DNA of 64,000 nucleotides from Daucus carota subsp. sativus. Its lineage: Eukaryota; Streptophyta; Magnoliopsida; Apiales; Apiaceae. The stretch is taken from positions 18,588,527 through 18,652,526 of the forward strand of contig NC_030384.2 of assembly GCF_001625215.2 (NCBI RefSeq), read 5' to 3'. Below are positions 1 to 10,703 of the stretch, one piece after another. A model generated the notes under the pieces. That model saw nothing but the letters and a program-made list of their open reading frames with translations. It had not been told where the DNA came from and did no database searches. Both the position numbers and the translations under genes were made by a program. The first letter of the stretch is position 1; each line of letters opens with the position of its first letter.

Positions 1-2
1 AC

Positions 3-2696
3 AATTTTGAAATCAAAGCTCATCATATTAGCATGTTACCTAAATTTACCGGGAGTGAGAGTGAGGATCCTTATCTTTTTATCCAAGAGTTCGAGGAAGT
101 TTGTTCCCTCCAAAAGCTCCACCAATTAACGGAAGATTCGATTAGACTTAGGCTCATTAATTTTGCGCTTAAGGAGAATGCGAAAAAATAGTTATATAGT
201 CTTCCTGTTAATTCTATTTCCACGTGGGAGGGGTTCGTTGTGGTGTTTCTTAAAAAGTATTTTCCAAATCATAAGACTACTCGAATTACAAATGAAATAA
301 ATCAATTCCATCAAAAGGAAAATGAGTCTTTTTGGATTTTCTTTGACCGTTTCAAAAATCTTCTCTCAGAATGCCCCCACCACGGAATAGAAAAATGAAG
401 ACTTTTCAAGATAGTTTACGAGGCCTTAGATAGTCAAACCACTGCGTTATTAGAGTCTATGTGCCAAGGTAAATTCATGGAAAAAGATGAGGACCAAGGG
501 TGGGAATTTTTTGAGGATTTAGCGGAAAAGACTATGATGTGGGAGTCAACTAAAGAGCCCAAAAAGTCAATTCAGTCGTCTAGTGCTAGGGGTTTGCATT
601 CGATAGGAAACAATGTGGCAACCGATGCCAAACTAGCCACCCTAACTAGGAGACTTGAAGCTTTAGAAACTAGTAAATCTCCCCCACAAATGTCGATGCT
701 CCCTAATTACAATTTTCAAAATCCCGGAACCCAACCTTCGCATGAACTTGAACAAGTAAATGCGATGTTCCAAAATCCTAGGAATGATGCGTTTGCACCT
801 ACTTACAATCTGGGTTGGAGAAATCACCCAAATTTCTCATGGACCCAAGGTCAAATTTTTCAAAATCAAGGCCCAACTTCTTTTCAAACTCCTCAAACAA
901 ATTTTCAAAGGCCCAACCCAAACTCTTGCCCAACCCAAAGTCCGAATTCATTTCCTAACCCAATTCAAACACCTTTGAATCCTCCCGGTTTTAATGATTC
1001 GGATAAACGTCTTAATTCCTTAGAAAAGAGTTTGGAAGCCTTAGTAAAATCGCAAACTAATTTGACCCAATCTCAACAAACTTTCATAACAACCCTAACC
1101 CAAGATAGGCAAATCTTGCATTCTAACGTACAAGTCGTGTCTAAGTTAGAGGCCCAATTGAGTCAATTAGCTAGCGCTTTGTGTGAGCGAGAGAAAAACA
1201 AGTTGCCGAGTCAACCCGAGGTCAATCCTAAGTTTCCTCTCAATCAAAGACCTCACGAGAATGTTAATGCAATTATTTCTCTAAGGTCGAGAAACCAAGT
1301 GGATAACAAAGTTGGTGAGAACGTTAATGAAAATGAGGAGTCGATTCCTAAAACAAATCCTTCTTTGTCTAGCACTAATCATGATAAGCCCGAATGTTCT
1401 AGAATCCGTGAGTCTATGACTGAACCTAATCCTGGGCCCATCTCTTAAAAGCCCAACGAAGAAGTTTACAAGCCAAGGGTTCCTTACCCACAAAGAGTCA
1501 TTCGCCCTAAACAATCAGCCCAAATGGAACAAATTCTAGAGGTTTTTAAACAAGTCAAGATAAATATTCCTCTTTTAGATGCCATTCAACAAGTTCCTTC
1601 TTATGCCAAATGTCTAAAAGATTTGTGTACCCATAAGAGAACCACTCATGTTCCTAAGAAAGCCTTTTTGACCTCGCAAGTAAGCTCGATTCTCTCGAAT
1701 CAAATTCCCGTGAAATATAAGGACCCCGGTTGTCCTACAATTTCTTGTGTCATAGGCAATACTTTTGTGGATAAGGCGTTACTTGATTTAGGAGCAAGTG
1801 TGAATCTTCTTCCTTTCTCGGTCTACCAAGCCCTAGGTTTAGGGGATCTCAAGACCACCAATATGACCCTTCAACTTGCCGATCGATCTATTAAAATGCC
1901 AAAGGGAATTATTGAGGACGTGTTGATCAAAATCGGTAATTTTATCTTTCCCGTTGACTTTGTTGTTCTCGAGACTCAACCCGTCTCGAATCCTAAGAAC
2001 CAAATCCCTATCATTTTAGGATGACCTTTTCTTGCCACATCCAATGCCTTAATCAATTGTAGGAATGGTTCTATGAAGCTCACATTTGGAAACATGACCA
2101 TTAATTTAAACATTTTCAACGTAGTAAAAGAACCCAATGAGCTTTATGAACAACCTATAGGGGTCAATGTGGTCAACAAGTTTGTCACATGGTCTAGCTT
2201 TGAGGATAGTGAGATTGAGTCTCTTCTTGGTGAGGATTTCAAAGTCAACAATGAGAATAATAGGGAATATCATGAGCCTTTGAAGGAGTTGACCTCGGAG
2301 GAGTTGTTAGGAGAATTGAACGACATTTGTTCAAAATGGGAGACTCCACCCGAGATTGTTAGTGTGAGCCCTAGGCCCGATTTTGAGAGTCATGTAGGTG
2401 AATCACCGACATTTGACTCGTTGTTCCATCATTCGCATAGCGCCTTAGGAAAGGATGACGTTGTTTCTTACATCGTTCCTAGTGATTTATCCAATGACCA
2501 AAATTTCATTGTCTCTAATTTGCTTAAACAAAATAAAGAAGCATTAAGTTGGTTTATGGAGATCATTAGTGATACTTGTCCTATAGGGGTAAACGATGGT
2601 GACGGGCTAGAGAAAGTCTTTGTACCTAAAAATTTTCGCACACATTTTGACTCTTTCTCGAAGCTTCCTCCCATCTTTCCTTCCGGAATTGGCTGA
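3..2696 (+). pseudogene. gag-protease reading frame of the Athila-like element, with four internal stops
   Basis: One frame (codons starting at position 3) runs from the window edge to the stop at 2694-2696 without a frameshift. It is interrupted by TAG at 189-191, TGA at 396-398, TAA at 1446-1448 and TGA at 2022-2024. The first part is retrotransposon gag (capsid-like, with FTGSESEDPYLFIQEFEEV near 54-110), followed by a Gln/Asn/Pro-rich linker at about 700-1000. The aspartic protease core LDLGASVNLLP lies near 1782-1814, and a conserved IPIILG precedes the fourth stop. An acidic linker typical of the stretch before RT follows and then ends. The gag start is missing at the left edge. Confidence in the family is good; the lineage name is less certain. 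Confidence 0.8.
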
Positions 2697-4032
2697 TTCG
2701 CTTCCGTCTTCGAACCTTCCCCCGTGAAGTTCAGGTAAGGGGAAGGAAATGTGTGAGTGTGTGGGTCGTGTTAGTATTTCGTTTGTTAATAAAAATCCTC
2801 TTCATCTCCTATTCAGGTATTTTTTCCTCTTTACTCTCCCATTTCAACTCTCTCTTTTGCATACATTGAGGACAATGCATGATTTAGGTATGGGGAGGGC
2901 TTTAGTGTAATTCTAAAAAAATGAAAAACCCTAAAAAATGAAAAATTAGAAAAATCCAAAAATAGAGATGTTTTAGTTAAGTTGTCTTTCCCTCACTTGA
3001 ACTTTAGGAGTAGTTGGTGTTAGCATGTTTTCGAAAAGTATATATATGTAGTATCTTTTAGATAATTTGGACGTAGTTGAGTAAGGTTGTCTTTTTGAAG
3101 CTTGTATCGACCTTTTTTGTACTCGTAATTCCAAGATGGCACACACATTTGCACAAGACCTTTGATGGAGAGATTGTCTAGTGATGTTGTTCGATACCTG
3201 AGAGAGAACCCACATGTTGAAACAATGTCGAATCGAACCTTTGCGAATAAAAAAGGAAAGAGAAATAGTAGAAAAAGAAAAGAAAAAAAAAAGGAAAAAA
3301 CTACTTCAATACCCATTGTTCTTTATAGATAAAATCTTTAGATAAATGGGCAAAAGTAGATTGGCTAGTCTCGTTTCGTGGCCTTTGTTACTCGAGCAAT
3401 TAAGTCCGTAGAGGGATTTCAACACCTAGTGCCCTAAGACCGTTTGGTTTGGTAGTCACTAACCTAAAGATCGCTACACGGGTAACATTGTTTGCCTAAG
3501 AAAACGGACATAATAAAGTCAATGCAAAAAAAAAGAATAAGAGTTTGTGAAGTTTGACTAGATATTTGTTTCGATAAAGATTGGGTCAGTTCAAAATTGG
3601 TTGAAAAAGAGAAAATGTTCTTAGACGATTAGGATCCATCAAAGGCCTTAAATTACTTACACTCCTTGGATTTCTAGTAAATTTTTGTGTCGATTCAAGT
3701 AGATTAGAGGCAATTGTATCTTGATTATTAGTAGATGAGTCTTTGAGTCGTATTTTCCTTAAAAACGCTTTTTGTTAACACCAACAAAAGTAGAGTCGAG
3801 TCGAGTAGTATGCTTGCTAGAATGTCTCAAAGATTTTATGGGTATATATTCTGTAAACCCTTAGGAGACGAAACTCCTCTTGTAGAGATCGTCTACGAGT
3901 TTAACGGGTTGGTGAACCTAAAATCACCCGTCACGCCTATGAAAAGGAGCCTAGGAATCGCATCTAGTTTTCTTAGTTTATTTTCTTTTGATTTTTACTC
4001 GAGGACGAGCAAAAGATAGGTATGGGGAAGTT
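2697..4032 (+). other. Non-coding 3' internal region of the Athila-like element
   Basis: No RT or integrase motif is visible in any frame. A polypurine-like stretch GGTATGGGGAGGG lies at 2887-2899 and a second, GGTATGGGGAAG, just before the LTR at 4019-4030. The second is the likely primer for plus-strand synthesis. A/G-rich tracts occur at 2915-2965 and 3245-3300. Short ORFs here look like chance. Confidence 0.55.
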
Positions 4033-5830
4033 TGATTAGTCCATATTTTTGAATATTTAAGTGCCTATCTTTTGTCTATTTTCGTAGTATTAATCGCTTA
4101 TTTATTTTATTTCAGGAAATTGTAGATAAATAAAGAAAGAAGAGAAATTGCAAGAAAATGGGAGAAAAAGAAAAGAAAAGAAGAAAAACAAAGAGAGTTG
4201 GCAAGGGGGCACATGGAGGGCTATGATCTACCCAACACACAAGGCCCATGGATGGACAAGATTTGGCCACCCTACCCCTAAACCCTAAATCTCTAGTTAT
4301 AAATACCCCATCTCTTTACTTGTAATACACCATCTTTTTAACCTAGTATTTTCCTAGTTGGTAGTATAGTGCTAGATCTTCTTTTGTTCTCTCAATTTCA
4401 TACTACATTTGTAAACACTTTTATTTTAATGCAAATCCTCTTTTAGCTTAATCTTGTATTGTCTCTATTTTCTTACTACAAGTGACATGATTCTTCTTAG
4501 TACCACCATATATGCTTAAGGGCTTTTGGGAAATGAAGAATCATTAAGCCTTCTAATTAGTGTAGATTTTATGATTGTTTAAATTAGTCATTAAAGCTCT
4601 TTTAAACTCTAGCACAAAAGATGATTTGTGTGGGGGTTAATGTTTTAAGCCTTAAAGGCTACAATATAGTTAATTAATTCGGTAGCTTCATTTTTTTTGC
4701 TAGTAAACTGTTAACACTCATTGATTTTGTTTTATGATATAAAGAAAAGTTCTCACCCACACTCACATGTTCTGTTTACGCACAAACTCCCCCTTCCTCT
4801 ATTTCTTAATCAAACCCATGTCCTTGTTTTTAGTTTAAAAAAAACAAACAAACCCCCCCCCCCTCGACAGAGTCAGTACCGAGCCCTGTTTTTGAGTCGC
4901 CATCTTCTTGGTTTCTATTTCGCCGAGTTCGTTTCTGAGTTCTCTTTCCGAGTCCGGCCGAGTCAAGTTCTGAGTCGTTGCAGGCGAGTCATTAAGTCTT
5001 GTGTTAGATTCGTAGCTCTGAGTTTCTGTTTGCTGAGTAAATTTATGTCTGAGTCATTTCCGAGTTTTAAATTCTTTCTCTGAGTTTGGCTGCTTTTCTG
5101 TTGGTTTTAGAGTATCGAGTGTTCTGGGTTTTACTGAGTCGCTACGGAGGGTGTTTCTTCGCCGAGTCCTGTACTGATTCGCGCGTAGTTCTGTTTCGTT
5201 TTTTGTCCGAGTCGAGTTCACCGAGTCAGTCACCTGGTGTCGAGTTTGTAAGCATGTTGTAGTTTGTAATAGTTTTGTTGCTGAAAGTTCTTGCCGAGTT
5301 ATCGAGTCTGAATTCTGAGTTGCTAATTTTGCTGTTTTTACTTGTGTCTACGCTGTGTTTAGTCTAGTTGAGTATAAGTTGGTTAATTGTTATTTTCGGT
5401 TTAGTATAGCTGGTTAGTTTTGGTCGAGTGTACAAGTCTTTATATGAGTTACGAGTCCTGTAATTTGCTTGGCTGGGTTTACTGTATTTATGCATCATTT
5501 CTTTTGACTTTTGGTGATGGCATTTATTTTGTTAATCAGCTTAAGTTTTAATCTTAGTAAATGTAATGAATTCATTTGATTTGGTAACGCTAGTTGGTAA
5601 TATTCGGATAAGTTTAGATTTCAAATGCTTAATCACAAATTTTCTCATATTCATAATTTTAGAATTAATTTAGAAAAAAACTCCTTTTTCACGACTTTAA
5701 TTGTTCTAATTCGTCTAGGTTAAAGATTTAAGGTTGCGAAAATAAATTTTAATCTCTGTGGATTGAATCTTAATATATTAAAGCGGTGATCATGCGCTTG
5801 CGATTTAAAGGTATTATTTTTAGCACATCA
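4033..5830 (+). repeat. Long LTR (3' LTR) of the Athila-like element
   Basis: It begins TGATTAGTCC directly after a polypurine tract and probably ends ...TAGCACATCA at 5830. The text before the end (CTCTGTGGATTGAATC, then CATGCGCTTGCG) resembles the ends of long plant Ty3/gypsy LTRs from memory. The length of about 1.8 kb fits this type. No second LTR is in the window, so the ends are inferred from TG...CA and the PPT only. Confidence 0.5.
4864..5460 (+). repeat. GAGT-rich segment within the LTR
   Basis: The short motif (C/T)GAGT(C/T) recurs roughly every 20-25 bases, close to 28 times by eye, with irregular spacing and no longer conserved unit. It is not a simple tandem repeat. A related GAGTCGAGTCGAGTAG lies upstream at about 3793-3808. 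The open frame at 4721-5083 inside it is not a credible gene. Confidence 0.5.
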
Positions 5831-6259
5831 TTTACACACAATATATCAATTGAAGCTTTATTTCTTGTCCATTGATATCTCTAACTCCTCATATGTTTAT
5901 CATCCTTCACTTATATTGAATTTCATGGAACAAACCATTTACAGTTGGTATAGATGTAAAGGATTTTAGTGTTGGAAAGAAGTAAGGAGGGAATTCTCAA
6001 AAAAGAGCCAAAGGTCCAATCATTATGTTCTCAGTTGAAGTGAATGTTGTTGATATTGTTAATCAGATTTTGCGGGCGTTTAAATTGACAGGGTTGGAAC
6101 CATATCAACAAGTTGATGGGAATATGGATTTAGTTGGACATGTGCTACTGACATATAATTTGCTGCGAAGAAGACTATTCCAAATTAGCGAAGCAAAGAA
6201 GGGTACATTATGGAATAATATACGTCCAGGCTTAAGCCTTCTGCAACTTTAATGACTAA

Positions 6260-8886
6260 TGTAACATCCCGAACTTTCGGAATATTAAAAACTAATTTCA
6301 CAACATAAATAATACCATTACTTAAATCAAAATTCTTGTTAGAATACTTTATATCTGGAAAGTGGTTCAAGGGTTGGAGGAATTTTAGGACAAGAATTTT
6401 GTAATTTCCTATTTAAAACTAGGGTTTTGTGTGGTTATATAAAGACATCTTGTGAATAAGAAAAACTCGTACAGGCTCACACCATTGACCGTAAAGTACA
6501 AACTTTGTACTTCGTTTCTGCCGCTTTTGTTCTCATTCATATTTATGCTCTGTGCTTGTTCATACGTTAACATGAGAGTAAATTATTATAAATTATGATT
6601 TGGGTGCCTCTTTGCCATGCTATCTTTATTACCAATGTTGTAACATATTGTTTTGTGTTCTGTTCTGTTGAAAGGCTACTAGTTTTAGTTAATTATTATA
6701 TGAGTCATGTGCAAGTAATTAAACTAGAGTGCTCTTGACTTGCAAGTTGTTTTCGGACTAGTCCCTCTTGCTCAGTGGCTTTGTCTGGTTTCTTTTTAGA
6801 ATTTGATACTACTGGTTTTGATGTAAATTGCATGCTAAAGTATTGTTTTATTTTTATTTTTTTTAGATTAAAAATTGATATGTGCTGTTTTGTGAAAAAG
6901 TTTTCAGTTTAAAAATATTGTGACGTAAACTATTTATTTTAATGTATGATTTTTCAGAAAAACAAGGTCATAGATTTATTTAAAATTCATGTGTATCCCT
7001 TTATTATTTTAAGAATTAACTTCTAATAGTTTACAAATTTCGTCGTTGTGCCTGGTAGAATGATATGATAAATTCTAATTATTTAGTTACATGACATGTT
7101 AAGAAAAATATCTTGATGGGCAGTTGATAATTATTATTAATAAAATATGTGAACATACGTGGTCTCTGGAATGCGTCAGATGCATTTCAACTTATATGTT
7201 AGTATGATTTTGAAACCATAGTGACCCGCTGACTCTGCACAGCTTTTACAAATTAGACTTATTAATTTGTGTGTTTCACTCTAAGGCTTATTTGTTTTTT
7301 TTACATGGAGAATATAAGTTAAAGTTTTTGAGCCTGGTGTGCTTATTTGCTTTCATATATTCGAAAATTTTAATAACTAGTTTGTGTCTTCCGAGTCTCG
7401 AATGATTATCTGGTGGCTATATTTTAGTATAAAACGTACTCAGGAATTAAATAATTAATTATTTTCTGCTTATATAATCATAGGATTTGTCCGTATTTTT
7501 ATTTGGGATTTTGAGTGTCGACTTTGAAATAAGTACTTTTGACCCACTTTTAAATTTTGAAAAGATATTTCAATTCTGCTTTAAAATTTCGTATAAGATA
7601 TAAAAGTTTTTGATTCCGAATCTATAAGATATAAGTATTTGTGAATTTTTAAACACACTCTCTACGTTTCGAACCCGTTCGTAGTCTACGCTATAGTTCT
7701 GAAACTAGCCTTAGCAGAGTCGTGCCTGAGGGTGTTCCAAGTGTTCAACGGAACATGGTCCAAAAATTTGAGGGGCCTTTTTTGAGTGCCTTATATACAT
7801 AATATATACAATTGGAAAAAATAATTATTATTTCATTTCAAAAAAGAAAAGTGCAGATAGAATAAAGTTTAAATTAAAAATAATACATGCAATGTTTACA
7901 TATTAAATGAAAAATATTAACTTATAAAATTACATTAATTAAATTATATATTTATATAAATTTAAATAGGTTTACATATATAAATTAGGTTTATGTCATT
8001 GTTTTTTTTGTTTATAATGATTACATCTTATTAATTTTATACTTGTAATTTATCTCTTGATTTTCGATGTATTTAAATTATATTATAAAAGAAAATATTT
8101 ATTTAATTTTTGTATTTTATTTACTTTATTATTTTAATAAATTATAGGGCACTATTCTAAAATTTTGTACGGGGCACATAAAATCTCAGGCACGGCCCTG
8201 AGCCTTAGATATCCTTAGTAGTCGCACAAGTGTGCAACTTCAGATACCTATTAAGGACGCGTGATTATTGAACTTTAGATCCCGGTCACTGGGTAAGTGT
8301 GGCAAAAGAATAAGAATAAGATCCCGGTCGCTGGGTAAGTGTGGCCGTAGAGCAAGACTATGATATTTATAAGATTTTCGTTTTGTTTTATTCTGTTCTG
8401 CTCTGTTCAGTTTAAATTCTGAAATTGCTTTTAAAACATAAACTTTGGGTTGGATTTAAATTTGCAAATATTTTACAAATTGTTATTGTTTTTCAGAAAC
8501 GTTGTTTTATAAACCACCCATTGATTTTGAGATTTATATACAGTCAAATTGTTACTTGCTGAGCTGTGTAGCTCATATGTTTTTCTATATTTCAGGTTCT
8601 TTTATGTGGAAGGATTTCGAGAATAAGAATGAGGCTTGTGGATTTTTGTGCTTCGTGATTGTTTGCATTAGTGAATAAAGACTTAGTGTTTATTAAGAAT
8701 AATTTGATGAATTTATTAAATATTGGTTTTGGATTTATAGAGCTGCGTCTCTAAATTTATGACTTTTGATTATTGGGTTTGACCGCTGCTTTAACCTATA
8801 TATTATTTGAGAATTTTGATTTAAGTAGTGGTATTATTTATGTCGTGAAATTAGTTTTTAATATTCCGAAAATTTGGGATGTTACA
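6260..8886. mobile_element. Solo LTR, probably of a Ty3/gypsy (Tekay/Del-like) element
   Basis: It starts TGTAACATCC and ends GGATGTTACA, and is flanked by the 5-bp duplication ACTAA at 6255-6259 and 8887-8891. Removing it restores the SUVH reading across the junction, which supports exact boundaries. A TATA-like TTATATAAAG lies at about 6435-6445. Two direct repeats of GATCCCGGTCxCTGGGTAAG occur at about 8279 and 8320. No gag or pol is present. The assignment to Tekay/Del rests on remembered LTR features (GAGCTGTGTAGCTCA before a TTTCAGGT motif at about 8560-8600). The outer 75 bp are inverted repeats of each other, which is unusual for an LTR. A 486-bp hAT MITE is nested inside. Confidence 0.7.
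7715..8200. mobile_element. hAT-type MITE nested in the solo LTR
   Basis: The terminal inverted repeats are CAGAGTCGTGCCTGAG on the left and, read inward from the right, CAGGGCCGTGCCTGAG. The exact 8-bp target duplication AGCCTTAG lies at 7707-7714 and 8201-8208. An 8-bp duplication and CAGRG ends are hAT hallmarks. The interior is AT-rich without a transposase. Confidence 0.85.
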
Positions 8887-8927
8887 ACTAATGAGGTTGG
8901 AACTAATAGCCATAAGAAGATTGGAAC

Positions 8928-9639
8928 TAGGGGTTAGCAAAAATTCTCCAAACCGTCCGAAACCGGCCGATCCAATCCGTCCAAACCGAATTTAACAGTT
9001 TAATAACGGTTTGGTTTGGTTATGTTTTTAAATTATCAAAACCGAATTATTTCGGTTTGGTTTCGGTTTTTACCTCCAGACCAACCGATAAATCCGAACC
9101 GAACCGAATGTGTAGATTTAAACATTAATATACATGTACTAATAATGTATTATTAAATATAAAATTATAATCTACAAAAAAATGTAAAATCTTAAACATA
9201 TAAATGGTATCCTCGTAAAGATTTTCTTTAAAAATATTATTTATTCTATTTTATGATGTTAATTTTGATGTATGTATTATGTTTCCATTCTTTTTATTTA
9301 TATTTTTATTAAAGTTTACGAATCACTTTTTTTTATTTTCTTCCATCTCTTTTTATTTATCAAGCTAATATATTCTTGTATCCTCTTTAGATATGATTAA
9401 ATAGAAAATATAAATTGAATTTTTCATTCCTTATTTTTCAAGTTAAAATTTAATTTTGTTCCTAACTTTGTTTTACATATAAAAAAACGGTTTAAACCGA
9501 AACCAAACTGAACCGTTTTAAATGGATTGGTTTGGTTTGGATTTTAAACATAATGGTTTGGTTTTAGATTGAGATTTTGAAAACCCGATTATTTTGGTTT
9601 GGTTTGGTTTAGACCCTCCAAACCGCCCTCTCACCCCTA
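8928..9639. mobile_element. hAT-type MITE in the SUVH pseudogene, with AACCGA-rich subtermini
   Basis: The ends are TAGGGGTTAGCA and, read inward from the right, TAGGGGTGAGAG. The exact 8-bp target duplication ATTGGAAC lies at 8920-8927 and 9640-9647. Subterminal regions carry many GGTTTGGTTT / AACCGAAACC-like repeats in opposite orientations. The AT-rich core has no transposase. Confidence 0.85.
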
Positions 9640-10271
9640 ATTGGAACTATACATGGCATTGAAGTTGGTGATATTTTCTTTTACAAGATATAAATGTGTA
9701 CAATAGGAATGCATGCCCCGGCTATAGCTCAGGTAGATTATTTAAATGTTATAACTTATGTTGATGATGCATATGTGGCTGTCAACGTTGTTTCATCTGG
9801 AGTATATGAAGATGATAATGAAGATGGTGATATCTTGATTTATAGTGAGCATAATGGAGGTAAAGATGAGAAAAATTGTGATTAGAAACTTGTTAAGGGG
9901 AAATCTTGCACTGGAAAAGAGCTTGCATCGGGCTAATAACGTAAGAGTTATATGGGGGTGAAAGATGTCATGAATGAAACATATAAGATATACGTTTATT
10001 ATGATCATTGTAAAATACATAAGTCTTGGGTCGAGAAAGGAATTAATGCTTTCAATGTATTTAAATATAAATTTGTTAGATTACCTGGTCAGCCTTAAGC
10101 ATTTAGATTGTGGAAATCAATAAAACAATCGAAAGCATGTTGAATGCGCTTACGACACCTTTTAACCCCTGTATGTATTAAAAAAATGTACTCGTCCAAT
10201 GCTTAGAAACTGTTGGACGATAGACGTACTATGGTTAAAAAGCGTTAAACATGTGGAAATTTTTTAAATCA

Positions 10272-10425
10272 TGATCGTTCGTAAACTGATCCAACCGTGA
10301 AAAAATTGTGGGGTAAATACTGGCTCCCCGACATACGACTGTAGGGGACCACCCCCTATTTAGATTTACGCCTTGTTCCCGAGTTATAAACAAGGGGGAA
10401 AGCAAATGAAGAGGAATTAAAGTTA
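10272..10425 (+). repeat. 154-bp direct repeat, copy 1
   Basis: It begins TGATCGTTCGTAAACTGATC and contains CTCCCCGACATACGACTG. It matches the segment at 12542-12695 over the same length with no visible gaps. The two copies bracket the B3 locus. I do not recognise the family; it shows no TG...CA ends. Confidence 0.75.
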
Positions 10426-10703
10426 CTAGTATCTGTTGCCCGCGTTGCATGGTCTACTTTTAGAATTTTATTTATTAGAAAACCCCGTGAATAAAATAAA
10501 ATGTACAAATTTCTGTTGGTTCTGTTATTTAACTTTATTTATGCTGCGTTTGGGCCTCAATTATATATGTTAAGTAAAAAACCAAAGCAGGACTTTTTGT
10601 ATGGGCCATTGTAATGTTATTGTTTATTAAAGTAAACGGTTGTGCACAGGTGATTTAAAGACAGTCATTAAAGTTTTACGTTTTTCAATATCTTTACTCT
10701 CTC

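Larger units (their letters stand above)
1..5830 (+). mobile_element. Decayed Athila-like Ty3/gypsy retrotransposon, cut by the left window edge
   Basis: A gag-protease frame is followed by a long non-coding 3' region, a polypurine tract and a long LTR. The translated gag and aspartic protease resemble plant Athila-type elements from memory of that family. No reverse transcriptase, RNase H or integrase can be read between the protease and the LTR, so this is an internally deleted or non-autonomous copy. The 5' LTR lies outside the window. The frame carries several nonsense codons, so the copy is old and inactive. Confidence 0.75.
6025..10110 (+). pseudogene. SUVH-type H3K9 methyltransferase pseudogene, SRA-domain part only
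   Basis: Three pieces read as one SUVH-like (SUVH1/3 type) protein: 6025-6259 (linker before the SRA domain, with HVLLTYNLLRRRL), 8892-8927 (NEVGTNSHKK-like) and 9648 to about 10110 (SRA/YDG domain, with IHGIEVGDIFFYK, GMHAPA, EDGDILIYS, and FNVFKYKFVRLPGQP). In this family the SRA domain binds methylated cytosine and the SET domain methylates H3K9. Here pre-SET, SET and post-SET are absent. The frame also has a TAA near 9691, a TAG near 9883, at least one frameshift near 9900-9950 and a TAA near 10096. A solo LTR and a hAT MITE split it. The start is unclear and the locus cannot encode an enzyme. Confidence 0.8.

Noticed and set aside
4721..5083. 120-codon ORF after the LTR start
   Set aside because: Low-complexity, Ser/Phe-rich, lies inside the GAGT-rich LTR and matches no family.
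10235..10450. Minus-strand ORF similar to one at 12583-12765
   Set aside because: The similarity comes from the 154-bp non-coding direct repeats; the two frames differ outside them and have no known domain.
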